A stretch of 64,000 nt of DNA, taken from assembly GCF_958979055.1 (NCBI RefSeq), contig NC_084897.1, forward strand, positions 22,441,628 to 22,505,627, given 5' to 3'. Origin of the DNA: Alnus glutinosa (lineage: Eukaryota; Streptophyta; Magnoliopsida; Fagales; Betulaceae). Every line of letters begins with the position of its first letter. Positions within the stretch are counted from its first letter, which is position 1. The notes under the pieces are model-generated. The model was not told where the DNA came from. It ran no database searches and saw nothing but the letters and a program-made list of their open reading frames with translations. The position numbers and the translations under genes were made by a program. Positions 1-13,870 of this stretch are shown piece after piece.

Positions 1-1055
1 TGAAAAGATGGGCGCTTTCAAGTCCAAATCACTGTGGCAACCAACAACAACAGCAGGTCGTGGTGAAAAGAACATTTTTTTTTTCCATATTAAATTGTTC
101 TTATAATATTCATTACAAAAGGGTTCTAAGATGTGTTAAAACAGTAGAAGCATGCCCTATGTGGTTGGATAAGCTTGAAGAATATTAACTAGTGATGTAA
201 AATCATGGGTATGAGCTGTTTGTGTGTGAGAGAGAAAGAGAAAGAGAGAGGGAGAGAGAAATTTCTTTAATTTTCAATTTTTTTTTTCTTTTAAGTCTAT
301 TGTTTATTAGTAGTTTCTTTACTTTCCACACTTGTCTTGCTGAAAATGATGGAGTGTGGGGGCATTGGGTCGTGGGAAATGATGAAGAAGGTGCTTGGGG
401 TTTTGAGGTTTTTGACAGCATGGGTTAGAGAGTGAGGTTGCTTTCCTCTTTCTCCTTTTTAAGCTCACATGGTTTTCTTTCTTTGTTAATATGGCATAGG
501 GATTGACGGAATGGGGAGTGTTTTCCCTCTCTCTCTCTCTCTCTCTCCCTCTCCCCAATTTTCAAGGTGGGTTATTGATGTGGATCTAGAAATGTCTCTT
601 CTCAAGGGTCTTTGGGGAAGTGTGGGGGTTCGCGTTGCGGAAATTCTTTTTAGTTTTGGGAAATGGGATGATGTTTGCTTACTTCAAAAGGTTTAGGTGT
701 TTTCTTGAAAGTTGTTCTCCCTTGTACAACTTCTCCCCTTCTGAGAAATTAGGGGGTTTTTGAATAGGTTAGTTGCATAACACAAAGGTGTGCAATATTT
801 ATACGACAAAATATATTAATAAGGTTCATGTGTATGGATTATACTAATGTATCTTGTTGTATAAATGTTGTGTAAAAATCATTTTTCTTAAGTCTATAAC
901 AGAAAATTAATTGCATTTTTTAGTCTTTCCAATTACCCAAAAGCTATCAGCAATTCGAATAGCAAAATTTAAAAAAAATCAAAATCAGGTCGACCCATTG
1001 CATCAAAGATTCGTTCCAAATTAGTCCCTCGTAAGTTTAATCTCTAAAAAATTAA

Positions 1056-1222
1056 GGACTCGTTTGGGTGTGTGATTCTTTTTGAAAAATATTCAAAATT
1101 GTGAATACCTAAAAAAATTTATGTTTTGAAGTTATGTTTAGATGGTTTAAAAAGTCTGAGATAAAATTTTAAAAAATTAAATAAAATTTAAATTTTAAAA
1201 AATAATTGTATCCAAACATGTT
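1056..1222. mobile_element. Short AT-rich MITE
   Basis: The left GGACTCGTTTGGGTGTGTGA and right GAACATGTTTGGATACAATT (reverse complement) are imperfect inverted ends around A/T-rich sequence. Confidence 0.5.
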
Positions 1223-1226
1223 CTAA

Positions 1227-1612
1227 GAGCACTCATATTGGATCGTATATATTTCAATCTAAAATTGCTAATCAAAACTCATTTTATCTAATTTAGTTAA
1301 TGGGTTTTAAAAGGTACACTCCATCCGATTATCTATTCTTAACTTTATACTATTTTTTTACTCTTATTTTATTCTTTTTATCTCTTTTCTACTTTTTGTC
1401 ATTTTACTTTTTTCACTTTTTGTATGTAGAAAACAATAAAATAATAGATAGATTGGTGAATAGTGCAATTCCACATATAGAGTTGTACTATTCACAAATC
1501 TATCAAAACTCTATTTTAGATTTAGGATAGATAATTCAATGAATGAATATTTTTGTGAGTTTATTATTTATTATAGATTTAGAAAGACTTTTACATAATC
1601 CAACATGAGTGA
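1227..1612. mobile_element. MITE with TCTAA target duplication
   Basis: Left GAGCACTCATATTGGAT, right (reverse complement) TCACTCATGTTGGAT. TCTAA flanks both ends (1222-1226, 1613-1617). Interior is AT-rich and non-coding. Confidence 0.65.
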
Positions 1613-4600
1613 TCTAATGGCTCGTGCAGTGAATTTTAGGTAAAAGTGGGAACCATTTGGAATAGTGAGTGATACCAATCATCTTGTAGACCTATAGTTG
1701 GCCAAATTAGTACCCTAAAGGCTCACTCTCTAAGTAATCAAATCATTGATGGGACACCCATTTGGTACCCTCCAACTTTCAGCTACAAGTCTTGGTATAC
1801 TCTTGATTTGGGGTAGTGGACAAAACTCAGCCTACAGCATGTTCACATAAAATATAGCGAGAAAATGGAGCAAGCAATAGAATTATTAATTATTAATTAT
1901 AAAATACAAAAAGGAGAAAAAGGAAATTGTCAAAATGGCAAATGGTAAAACAGTAAAAAGGTGTGTTGGGGGCGCTGTTGATGAGAGACGTAGAATACAC
2001 GCGACAAACACGGGAGAGTTTTTAGGTATGGCATGGCGGTAGTCCCTGGGCTGGGATTGCCTTGATTCACGTGATGCTCTTTGTAACTTGAAATTCTCTT
2101 TTTCTTTGCTTTTTATTTATTTTATTTATTTATTTTTTATTTTATTGACGAATTAATTGTTTTTATTTTATTAGAACAAGAAATAACATTGAAAAGAAAG
2201 CCATCTATCTTATCGACAATAATGCATTGATGCATTATGCATTGCATCCATCAATCAAGTACTCTTTTTTCTTTTTCTAGTAAAATAAATAATAATAAAA
2301 TCTTTGGATGGCCAAACACGGTTCGTCCCTTTTTTAAAAAAAAAAAAAAAAAAAAAATTAGAAATATCTTGAAAATTATGAATAAAGTATTAAAAATGAA
2401 ATGCTCTAAGCATATCAAGTAATAATATTTAAAATAATTATTTGAAATAGTACAATTCTTTATTTTTTATTTTACTCTTTATTTTTTTTAAATATTATTT
2501 TATTATAAATGAAAAATTGTTTATAATAATTAAATTTAATTATTTTAAAATATTTGACTAGCATGTTCGCAGTTTGAAACAAATTTTGTGCTGAAATATT
2601 TATTTATGTTTTTTTTTTGTTGTTTAATTAAATAATTTTAAGAATAGAAGTATTTATTTGGAGGAGTAAAGATGATGGAATATAGTACTGATAACCGTGT
2701 CTTGGAAAATGGGGCCCAGCGTGACGGGAAGGGCACGTGGCGTTGACTGAAACGAAACCCAATACCCGATTCGGAACGGCACACACAGACCCCCATGTGC
2801 GGTGTACAATTAAGAGCCAAGACCAAACGTAAGTACCATCCACGTAAGCATTAAACAAACATGCACATAATAATTATATATATATTTTCTTTTAATAATG
2901 TTTCTGGATATAATTGGGTCGACATTTATTTTTTAAGCACGTTCGGATGTGTTTGAAATCGTAATTTTGTAAATAAAAAATATTATTTTAAAAAATTATA
3001 ATATAAAAATATAAAAAATAATTTTTAAAATTACAGATAAGAATGTAATTTTTTTTAAAATAATTTAGTATTTTAAAAATTACATTGTAATTTAATGTTT
3101 CAAAATTTTACTTTTTAAAATCTTAAATTCAAACGAAAACAGTTAACATGTTATATTAAGTGTACGATTAAATCTTAAATTCAAACATCATTAATAAGTA
3201 GATGTACGAATTCCGTTTGTGATACGTAACGTCAACCACTCTATAACCATAATGTTTTTAGACCATCGTCACGTTGAATATAACATGTGTCATAGGAATA
3301 GCGGTCGATGAGTTGATGCGATTATAATCGGACGAACCAACCAACCTGTAAAAGAATCTGGTATGAACACAAAAGTTCTTGTCGGCTATTCCGGTGAAAA
3401 ATCACTCCCCATGCTTAACTCATCTTGTGTATATCTTTTTACAATCTTTTTGTCATTCTTAAATTATACGGTATATATTTGTTGTACGTATATATTTGCT
3501 GTACGCAAACGTACAACAGATAGACGTGTATCGTGTCTCTATTCAAAATACATTTTATCAAATGTTTTAAAGAAAAGTTCAAACATTCCATCTCAAACTA
3601 TTAAAAAATTATCGGTCCTTTAAGGTCAGCAAAAGTACAAAAATGACCTTACATTTGTTTTAATTAGACAAAAATACTCCTATAAATTCACAAGAAAAAA
3701 CTTTTTAATTGTTCTTTTCAATTTGTCCGCCCCTGGATTTTATGTATTTTTTTTTTTATTTTACTTTTTAAATTTGTAGTAAATTATTTTGCTTTATTAA
3801 TTGAAAAAAATATTGATAGTTTTTTATAGTTTCAAAAGGACATTTTCAATTGAATTATAGATTAAGTTATGTAGATTTTATCCAATGTTTTAATTAGGTC
3901 TCATATATTATTTATTTGAGATATGATACATTACTACCCCAAGATATAACTCTTACCACCTTTATCTATGTGGCAACTTTTATTTTTTTATTTTTTATTT
4001 TTTTTTAAGAAAAAAAGCCATAAAACTAGTTAGGAGACCACTTTGCCACATGGACAAAGTGGTCGAGATTTGTGTCTTGGAGTAGCAAAAGATCATATCT
4101 GTGTTTGTTTTGTGGGTGTGCCGGGAATTATAACATTATTGTTTAATTACATTAAAAGGGTACTGATGAAATTTAAATATTAGCACAAATGCACCAAACC
4201 TTGAAGCAATTGAACTTGAAATCTTGATTTCACCCTTTTGTTTTATCCAAGCAATTAACGCTAATCCAACAGTTAAATAAATATATCATCTTTATCACAG
4301 TGGAAATTATATTATCCACATGTAACATCAGAAAATAAAATCTGAATTAATCAAATGCTTTAAAAATAATGTATTCAAATGTTTGTACAACTGCGGCCCT
4401 ACACCAGTGAAAATCATACCATTAATCTATTTCATATAATACAAAGGGGTGTAACAGAGATACACAGCTCACCGATTTGACCATACAAACAGTGAGCAGA
4501 TGAGCGAGTTAAGAATATATACCTCCAGTCCTGTAGATGGATAAATGTGGACAATCTAAAAAGGGCCATTTATATATATATATATTTAATATATATATCT

Positions 4601-5752
4601 CTGGACTCCAATTTATGTCAAAAACCAGCCTTTGCACCAAAAGGAAAAGCCACAGATCAACTGCAGATAAACAATATGAACTGGAGTCAAGTAACATAAT
4701 AGTGGTCCTGAAAAACTAATAACCTATTCAGAAATGTTCTTTTTCAAAATACAAAATCCATGACTAGTCATGCTCGGTGGTGGGCGGGTAGTATCTACAA
4801 CCGCACACCCTTCACCCGCTATCAACCTATTTTTGACATTTTTTTAAAAATGATCCTGCCTGCCTAGGTAACTGGCGAAAAATCCGCCCATTACCCATGA
4901 CAACCTTAATTATGCAAATAATTCACAATGGTATTCTCAGCGTTTAGCATATACTTGGCATTCCTTGGAAATTGAGTTAATTGCGGCAGTCTTAACTAGT
5001 ATGCTTACAAAGTAATGCATCTGTAAGTGACTTATAATGCCTGAGTATTTGGGTAGCTTCAAGAGAAACTTCTAATCATTAAGAGGGGGGGGAGGAAAGG
5101 AATCGGTTTCATTTCCATCAAATGCACTAAATTTGATACCTACCAAGGATTTCCAATATATTATAGAGCAAAGGCAGCATTTACATGGGCAGACGGGGGC
5201 TGCTCTATATCATTTTAAGGTCTTAACTGTAAGCAATGTCTCTTGACACCTAGCTATCACATATTTCATCCAAAACTAATGGCTGGGCCTGGAAATGCCT
5301 TGATTACAACAACTGAGGACTAAAGGAATCAACACTAGTACTAATGGGATTCAGGCCATTATCACATAAATCTAAGTGAAACTCCAATTTTCTAAGCTAG
5401 AATGAAGAAAGTTCAAATTCATACATTCCACCTTATTACAAAAAGGCATCTTAAGTATTAGACCATCTAGACAACATTGTGGTCAATCAGTCAACGACCT
5501 TAAACTTCCTCAGTCAGCTAAATAATAACACCTTCAACCAAACACTTCACATATCTCTGAAAACCAATCCAAGATAAGGCCCTAAAACTGAACAAACTGA
5601 ATAAATAATTATTATGCAATTTGTAAAATTAGAGAGCGTTCAGCTTCTTATATACTTCTGCAAAATGAATGGACTCATAAATGTGAGGTGCTAAACTATG
5701 CTTAGTAAGATACTAATCTGAAACAAATAAAACCAAACACTTACCATGAGAA

Positions 5753-8700
5753 CTAAAACCAAGGGTCAAAAGAGAAAAGACTTCTTTGTTCATCCGTTGG
5801 ATTCAATAACCATTGGCAGAACATCCATGCGGCCCCAACCACTGATAATAGTGACAGCGTTGCAAGGAAACCAAAATGTGAAGCATTGTTTCCGACTATT
5901 GCAACTGCTAACATCACAGACTCTGCCAAACTAGCAACCGCAACCTCTGTTGTCCCAATAACATTTGCTTTTCCTGAAGGGATCCCAGTTTGCAGAATCT
6001 GTGCCCCCACAACATCATATGACATGTGTCCTAATCTCGATAATACCTGCATATGGAAGTAGATCAACCATTTTCAGGTATACATAAAACTTGTCTTTGT
6101 TAAGCAAGATTCAAATTTAGACTCCCAATTAGACCTCTCCTCTTTAAATCATGAGATAAAGCCCAGGGGTTATTGGTTAAACTGGATCATGCAGAAACAC
6201 CCAAAAGATGGAAAATGGATTCTAACAGTGGTGATACATCTTTTCAATTCAACACATTGCATTTTTGTTTTTGTTTGTCATTTAAGAATATTATAAGAAT
6301 TTCACTAAGATTAGAACCATGCGCTTACGTCTATCCTCTCATTTATCCCATGATTCCTAGGCTTATCCGTAATCTTTTCTATTGTGTGCAGAAATTCTCT
6401 GAGAATTATACATGGTGCTAACGAAGAGAATCCATAAAGAAGAGCCAACATCACCATTATTATTATTATTATTTTGTTTATGAAGAAAAATCCCTCCAAG
6501 GCAGAGCCACCCCTGTCAGGTAAACCTCAGACCCGTGTAAAGCGCCCCCTGCACACGGATCGGATAATACTCCAGCCGGTGGGCTGGCCCCAAGATAAGG
6601 TGCTATTTGAGCTACAGTTCATTAGAAACATCACCAAAGATATCTCGTAACAGATTCCAGGTATTTTCAGCAGCTTAAATGACTTCAATGAATTCTGTTC
6701 TATTCCAAACCTGCATAGGATCTTATAAGCATTTCTACTATTAAGATTACTATATCTAATAAATTTTCACCGGGTCCTCAGAATCTGATCTACTTCATTT
6801 GTCCCATCAGCTACATTTCTAATCTGATTGTATTTACTGCTACTTATATATGTCCTAATTTGATCTACACCTGTATCTAGGATAAACCCTAACCTTGTGC
6901 TGCATCAAAAAGTCTTTATCTTTATATGCTTTTGCACTATCATTACCTCTGAACTCAATCATTGAATCTAATGGGAAAACAAAGAAAGTTAAAAATGATT
7001 CTTACAATCAAAGATAAAAAGAAAAGAAGGGAACTATTCCGGGCAACAGAACCACTCCAATATGCAGCAAGAGCTATGGTGAGAAGTGAAGCCTGAAATA
7101 ACAATCCAATTGCTCCAGCCTGGTGAAGGAAATCAAAAGATTTAGACCTAAGCAGGAACCTTTTAGAATATCAGAAACACAAAAAGCAAACAGATGCAAC
7201 CTTTAAAATGCCAAATCGCCTGACTAAGTCCGCAGATATAAATGTTGCTGCAACACCCATAAAAGCGCATAATCCACTAAACAGCCCTATAATTGATGGA
7301 TTTAAGCCTGTTAACAAACCCACATCAAAGTTAGACAGGAACTTTGGAGAGAAACCAGAGAAAAAGACATTATAAAGCAAAGGTCAGAGAAATATAGATT
7401 ACAAAAGGAAAAGGGCAGGTGTAGTGCATGCTATGAATTCCTTCTTCCTAGTATTAGATTACACGGCACATATTCAAGCAATCAAGACAACCCAATCTAT
7501 CAAATAAAATGTCAAAGAGAGCAAGCAATAAGACAACCAAAAACTGAGAAAGTGATTTATAAGTTATGAAATTCTATGTATGAATTTCTTCAATAATTAC
7601 TCAAAGGGATTACCCTTGAAGTTTATGTTATTTTTAGTTTAACATCCTAGAATTCTACTCCATGAAAAAGAAAAGAGCTCCACAGAGTTCAAGTAGTGAC
7701 ATTCCATTCCCCTTACTTGGCCTACCATTGCGTAAAATGAAAAATTTCCATCGTATAATTTATGACTCTTTTGACACTGCTATAAAGAGTCATTTCTTCC
7801 TTTTTCTGCTTTCTTTCAAGCTAAAACTCTACCACACATTTTTTTTTAAGTCATAAACTCATCCAAACTACAAGCAGAATTAACATTTTACAAAACAATG
7901 TTAGATAGAGGCACCTAGATAATAACTAGGAGCTAAGTATCCACATAAGCCATTCAAACAATAGCATCAGGCACACATGATTTTTTCGTAAGCCTTCTCA
8001 GTGCAGACTGGCAAAGGTAGGCAAAATGCAACTATTTCAAACTATAGGGTGCTCTTAAAAGCCAAAAGAAAGAAAAAGAAAAAGGTCCATTAACTGGTGA
8101 TAGCTCCAAGCACCTCTAGTATGTGTTGTATTATTCTACTAAATATGGTCTGACATTCAACATAGATGTGAACATTCCCTTAGGACTTGGTGCTAAATTT
8201 TTAACAGTCTAATCTTGTAATGACCCAAGCAAAGCGCTAGCCACATTTATGCTATTACTCCAAAATGACTAGTCAAATTAAAACTTTCTTAGAATCACTT
8301 ATAAAGCACGGTCTCACCCAGTAAAGAACTAATGTGAGACTTAGTATTCATGAGTGTTTTTATAAGTCACCTACTCTATGTAAACTGCTTATCTTCCCAA
8401 TGTGGAACTAAGGTATTACAATCCCCCCCCCCACCTTTAAATCCCTGACATCCTCGTCAAGGTCACATCATGTAGTGCTCTAGTGCCATATGGCGTTACT
8501 AGGTTCCTCTGATATCATCTGTAACGACCCAAAGAAAGCAATACCCACATCTGCACCATCACTCTAAAATGATTAGTCAATTTGAAGAGGATTACTTATA
8601 AAGCTCAGCCGCCCTTAGTAAGAAACCAATGTTGGACTTAGTACCCATGGGTTTTTTTTTTTTTTTTTAAACCACACACTCTATGTGGGCTGCTCATTTT

Positions 8701-11700
8701 TCCAATGTGGGACTATTGTGTTACAAATCCCTCGGAGAAATTGCAAGTCAATAGACCAAAAAGTTTTGAAGTACCATGCTGTGTTAAGTATGCTGTCATC
8801 AAACTGCCTGGAGTGAGAACAACGTTGAAGTAGAGGAGCACATAGGCCAGGCTTGCAGGAAGAACTGGCTGCTGCATATATTCCTTCCACCCATGTTTAA
8901 TAGCTTCCAGACTTATATCCACTGGTTTTCCAGATGGTAGAATTAGTAGGTATAACATGAAAAAACTACCCTTCTAAACGTTTATATAATCAACGTATTT
9001 TACCTATATTGTCATCATCAGGCAAAGGTTCCCCAGTGGATATTTTGCAATAGGTTTGTGAAGTTTTAGTGCGATCAAGAACACCGGTAGAGAGCTTGTT
9101 GGTTAACCATGTGAGAACAACCTGAGGAATGGAATCCAAAAATGAAGAAGGCTTCCAACTAAGAATCATAGGCGGACAGGCAGAAAAGAAATTACCACAA
9201 CGGGCAATGACCATAACATCAAACTGGCAGCAAACTTCAAGCAAGTCACCGGGTCAAACTTTGAGAGAAGAACACCAAATAGGGATGTTCCAACTATCTG
9301 CAATTATAGAATAATAATATGTCCCCTAAAGTCAAGTTATATAAATGATATCTATAGGTTTACTGTTTGCACTTTATAATGCCTGCACTCCACAGAAATG
9401 GGTAACTATTATACCATAACCATGCATATGTAAGTCAATTGCTAGAAAATTAAATGATAATAAAATTAGCAAATACCTCACATAAGAGATCGATTCTACT
9501 TAGAATAGCATTAGCTTTCGCAAGTGCAATTGGCCTATTTATTCCTGCCAACTGTACAAACAAGAAAAATAATTAGGAAATACTCGTCCCAGTTGCAAAG
9601 CATAACCGTCAGTACATATGAAGGAACAAGGAAAGTATAGAAAGGCACTACCAGCACGACCCAATCACGCTCCATAGCAACCCCTGTTGCGACTCCAAAT
9701 AGCCTTTCAACAGCCCCGGCTAATACCAGCACAATGAACCAAGGACGGAGAAGCATGGACGATGCAGAAGAATGAGGAACGGTATGGGCATAAATTATCA
9801 TTGATGCAGATAATAATTGTGCAGTTGCCTGACAAAACCAGGAGAACAAGAGAACAGATTCTTAAAAGAAAGAAAGAAAGAAATAAGAAAGAGATAGTCC
9901 ACCACCCTGCTCAAATATATGACAATTGAAAGAAAAAAAATACCTGCACAACATTCAGACAAATATATGCCGGTACTCTGGGAAAGTTATCCAAAAATTT
10001 TCCAACCAAAGGGCCCCCACCAATTATTGCAAGCTGTTCAACATGAAGCTCATTAGAAAATACATCCTTCCAAACCCATTGCATATGCTTTATTTATCTT
10101 TTCAAAATTACAGCAACCTTAGCGAAGAATCCTATGACGGCCACCGGTAGAAGACTCGGATGTAGCAATGCAATAGCAGAAGGCCAAGCAAAGTTCCAAA
10201 GTTGTTCCACTAAATTTCCAGCAACACAACTGGCATAAAGAGCTGAAAAATGAAACCCTTAGGTTAGGAACTGCTTCACACAATCCAACACATGTCTGTA
10301 TTTTAAATGACACATCAAGGCACCACCTATAACACCCCGGTCCCATATTGGGAAGATGGGTAGCTCACATAGAGGGTGAGTGGTTTATAAGAGATGCTCA
10401 TGGGTGCTAAGTCCTATATTGCTTACTTATTATGTGAAACTAATCTTTATAAGTAACTCTAGGAAAGCTCCAACTTGACTAGTCCTTTTGGGATAATAGG
10501 ACAGATGTGATTAACATTTTTCCCTGGGTCGTTAAACCACCAAGCAACAATAATCTTGGCTAATCTATTGCCACTTCATCCGAAATGAATGGAAACCACA
10601 TATCCATATGAACACACTCCATTTAGTGAAACATATCATCAATATAAGGATATAGTAGTCTGAAAGAGTACAGAAGCAAGGACAATAATGTATGTTACTA
10701 GAGGAACAATTGACCCATAGATAATAAGCCAAGGTAAATAAACTAGCTTTCTATACTGCTACTGAGATGTACAGAGGCCAGTGCAGGAATTGGACTAGCT
10801 GAAAGTCTTCACAGATCAGAGAAGAGTCCCCACCCATATAGAGAAAAATCTGGCTATCTCAAACACTCATACTTCATGTCTCACATAAGCTAATAAAAAA
10901 CCATGATTTCACAGATATACTAAATCATCTTTCTACGACTAACAATTATTACATCAAAACTGGTTTCAAGCTTAGAAATCCATAACAGTGGACCCTAATA
11001 CTTAATGCATATGGAGGGTCTCTAAATCATACAACTTTATAGGAATGTCACACATCTTTCAAGCCATCACATGCTGCAAGGTGGAGGCTCTCACCATATA
11101 ATCCTGCTGGATGGGCTGGAGTAGCTGCGAGGGCATTTTGCTCGTCCTCTGATAAAACCTACAAATTTAATAATAGACTGATGAGCGAACAATAAGTTGA
11201 GACTCGAGAATGACATAAACTTGAAAGATATTAAAATATGGCAACAAAAAAATGTTACAGTCCACAAGGAAACATACAGGCAATTTCGTCAATAGACTGT
11301 CTACATAAGTCTCTTCAGTCAGCAAATTCAATGATTCAGTCTCAAGAATTTCGGATTTGAGATGAACAATCGGGACTGAACAGTTAGATTCAACTGCTGA
11401 AAAATCTTCTAGGAGCTCATCTTCCGTGGCAACCTGGTTGAACTGTAGGTCCGTGTTTGTTATTGAACACCTTGAAACTAAATTGTCAAACCTGCAACCA
11501 AATGAAAAAGAAAAAAGAATTTTGTTTTCCCATTTCGTTATGTTTCTATTTCCTGCAAATTACACAGCTCCCTAAGCTGAATGGTTGTGTTAGACCCACT
11601 AAATAAAATGACCTAGAAATCACGAACGTAACAAGATTGACAAATTTTTTCTCGTTTACGACATTTTCAGCAAACAAACCGCGCAGGAAACAAATTTGTA

Positions 11701-12197
11701 ATGTTTCCAATTCCCCTAAATATAATTCAACTCAACTAAGTTAATCAGTGATATTACACGCATTTATGATTTCTGTACAAGTCAAAAAAAAAAATCAAAA
11801 CTCAAAACTTTCTCCACATTTCCAAAATTTTCTCAGCAACCAAACAGAGCAGAAAAAAAGTCTATATTGTTCTCGTTTACCATACATAATAACTCAGCTC
11901 AAGTAAACAAGTTCTATTAGACCCATTAGAGTAAATGTCCCAAAAATACGAAACAATAAGAAAAATCCAAACTTTTTTCTCGTTTCCCACACATTTTTCT
12001 CTGAAACCAAAGATAGCAGAAACCAAATAATAGGCTTAGGCTCACCTGCAGGAACTGTGAGGGTGAAAATTCAACCTTCTGGGAGAAGCGAAGCGATGGC
12101 GAACTCGAGAAGGCGGCGCCGATAGAGAAACTTGGCGAAGCGAAAATTTGAAGAAACCAAAAGGGGGTGAGTGGGTATTGGTGAACATAGCAGCCAT
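5753..12197 (-). CDS. IREG3: Plastid ferroportin-like solute carrier (SLC40 family, IREG3/MAR1 type)
   Basis: Thirteen exons, read right to left: 12197-12046, 11491-11278, 11158-11095, 10242-10118, 10033-9944, 9828-9652, 9551-9477, 9297-9196, 9121-9004, 8921-8775, 7307-7201, 7119-7006, 6046-5753. All phases agree and give 592 aa, close to Arabidopsis IREG3. All introns are GT-AG. Exon 1 encodes a basic, Ser/Pro-rich N-terminus like a chloroplast transit peptide. An acidic linker follows, then about a dozen hydrophobic segments, including the conserved stretches [20 protein letters not shown] and [20 protein letters not shown], and the end FSFDPWF. The family includes animal ferroportin; plant IREG3/MAR1 sits in the plastid envelope and is linked to metal homeostasis and aminoglycoside entry. 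The start is the first ATG of the only frame that splices onward; a longer upstream reading is unlikely. Introns carry three copies of a 205-bp repeat. Confidence 0.93.
6490..6605. repeat. GC-rich patch in ferroportin-like intron 12
   Basis: About 115 bp such as GACCCGTGTAAAGCGCCCCC and CCAGCCGGTGGGCTGGCCCC sit in an otherwise AT-rich intron. It contains the short hairpin CAGCCGGTGGGCTG. Probably a retroposon or transposon piece; family not recognised. Confidence 0.45.
8216..8420 (+). repeat. 205-bp TGTAAC...TTACA interspersed repeat, copy 1
   Basis: In intron 10 of the ferroportin-like gene. Starts TGTAATGACCCAAG, ends AAGGTATTACA. Shared internal blocks include AAAATGACTAGTCAA, ACTTATAAAGC and AATGTGAGACTTAGTA. 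Class unclear: a short inverted-repeat element or a solo LTR remnant. Confidence 0.75.
8520..8724 (+). repeat. 205-bp interspersed repeat, copy 2
   Basis: Starts TGTAACGACCCAAAG, ends ACTATTGTGTTACA. Same orientation as copy 1, 99 bp away, in the same intron. Contains a T run of 18. Confidence 0.75.
10328..10536 (-). repeat. 205-bp interspersed repeat, copy 3 (inverted)
   Basis: In intron 3 of the ferroportin-like gene, opposite orientation: TATAACACCCCGGTCCCATA at one end and CCTGGGTCGTTA at the other. It shares GCTCATGGGTGCTAAGTC and the GTGGTTTATAAG block with the others. Confidence 0.7.
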
Positions 12198-12871
12198 GGT
12201 TGCTTCTTCAAGTACTCTGGCTTGAAGGAGGACCAAATGGGTTCCTTCCCCCTCATGCAGACTCAAAAAATAAGAATTTTTGAGCAGTGGGTATCGTCAC
12301 TCAGCGTCTCATCAGAAATGGGTTCTCAGAATTCACAGGCAACAACCAAAAATAGAAAGATAACAGAATTCTTTTAATTTTTGGGTTTGGTTTCAGAGGT
12401 CTATCCGTTTGCTGGTGGTTTAAGAGTGTTTTGGTGTCAGAAGTGAATCCTAGTCTGTGAGTCCGCCCCCAGGCGGAAAGTTCAAGCGTGCGTGGAGGAC
12501 TTTGTGTGGTTTTAAGTTTAGTTTTGGATGAGCGAGTTACGTTTTCTTTTTTCTTTTCTTGTGATTTTAATCTTTTTTTTGTGTTTTCTTTTTCTTTTTT
12601 CTGGTGGCTTTGGGTAGTTTACAAATTTTGTCAGTCAGATTGTGCCAAGTTGCATTGTAGAATAATAGAATTCCAGTAGGAACTGAAGGAAGTTAGTCAT
12701 GAACAATAGTTCTGTTAGGAACAGGGCCCAACTAAGGATGAATTTGTTCGGAAATAAATAAATGTGGAGGGGAGGGAGTTCGTCCCCCACTTGTACTACC
12801 ATTTTCTTGCTGGGTAGATAGAGGAGTTCGTCTCCCACTTGTACTTCTATTTAAAGTAATTAATATAGATA

Positions 12872-13045
12872 AATGATTCCTACATTCATTTCTCACAACA
12901 ATCCCACAACAAGCTGATGTGGCTTGTAATATTTTATTATTTTTTTTCTTTTCTTTTGTTTTCTTTTTGTAAAAAAATAATAAAATATTACCAGCCACAT
13001 CAACTTGTTGTGGGGTTGTTGTGAGAAATGAGTGTAGAGATCATT
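12872..13045. mobile_element. Foldback MITE, near-complete hairpin
   Basis: The left arm from AATGATTCCTACATTCATTT and the right arm (reverse complement) AATGATCTCTACACTCATTT pair over about 75 bp with few mismatches, including ACAACAA-CCCACAACAAG and AATATTTTATTATTTTTT. The loop is a short T-rich stretch. Confidence 0.75.
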
Positions 13046-13059
13046 TCTCATTAATATAT

Positions 13060-13870
13060 GTTGGAAATAATTTCATCCGGCCAGACAAGCCCATTTAAAA
13101 AATCATGAGCATTCATGCCAATATCAATCCACAGAGAATTGTGGGCTCTAAACCAAGACAGTAACTCTTGGGTAGACTTATTCTGAAAGATAGACATCCA
13201 AACGAGTCACCCCTGAACACTATTTTCGAGGTCGACATGATAGGCGGCTCATTCGGATTGAATCACAGGAATGGACACATTTGGAGACCAAAATTCAACT
13301 TCTCAAGTCAAAGCTCGGGACAAGCATGTCACGTGAACTTAAGTATCGATCTCATCATAGTAGATGTCAAGGATGTTCATTCATTGATCCACAAAATGAA
13401 TGATACAATCGAGTCTCAATCCTTGAAATTTCATAACTATGTCTCATCCTATGAAATCCGGATTAAGACCCTACTCCAAGCTAAATTGTGGTAGGAGTCA
13501 CAATTCGATCAACAGTCATACTCCCAGTTTGATTGGGGTAGGACTCACGGTCCAAATCAAACTCCTAGAACTCCTAGGTCAATTTGAAGTAAAAACCCTA
13601 ATTCAGGTCTGACTACATCTCTTAGCTTATAAATAGACCCTTATACCAAGTATAAACTCTACACTGAATTATCATACTTTTGGGCATATTTTTATCGCAA
13701 AGGCTTATTTATGCACTTTTGTCTCAAAGGCTTACTTATGCATCGAAGTGAGACCCTACTGGCACCCCAACGAGTTGTTCCCACCATATTATGCTCAGTT
13801 TTATCCCTCAAACTTATTGTTTGACATAGGTGTAGGAGCCTCCTGATTTGCTACCACTTAATCGTTGATT
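13060..13870. other. Unclassified stretch, possibly an old LTR remnant
   Basis: GC-richer than its surroundings. It has a 108-codon open frame (13168-13494) with no recognised domain, a TATA-like CTTATAAATAGACCC near 13627 and a repeated phrase AAAGGCTTA-TTATGCA. This could be retroelement-derived, but no clear LTR ends were found. I would not call a host gene here. Confidence 0.3.

Larger units (their letters stand above)
1..5752. other. Intergenic region left of the ferroportin-like gene
   Basis: No gene supported. AT-rich, with GA/CT runs (220-262, 529-555), two MITEs (1056-1612), A runs near 2335-2357 and a possible further MITE at about 2935-3135. The open frames are short and look random. 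About 500 bp below 5753 is likely 3' UTR. A piece of an exon from a gene further left could lie in the first 60 bases but cannot be supported. Confidence 0.6.

Noticed and set aside
222-696. Open frames with SLSLSLS and ERERERER runs near the left edge
   Set aside because: Translations of GA/CT simple repeats; no domain and no splice-consistent continuation.
13168-13494. 108-codon open frame as a small gene
   Set aside because: No recognised family, no clear start context, and it lies in retroelement-like sequence.
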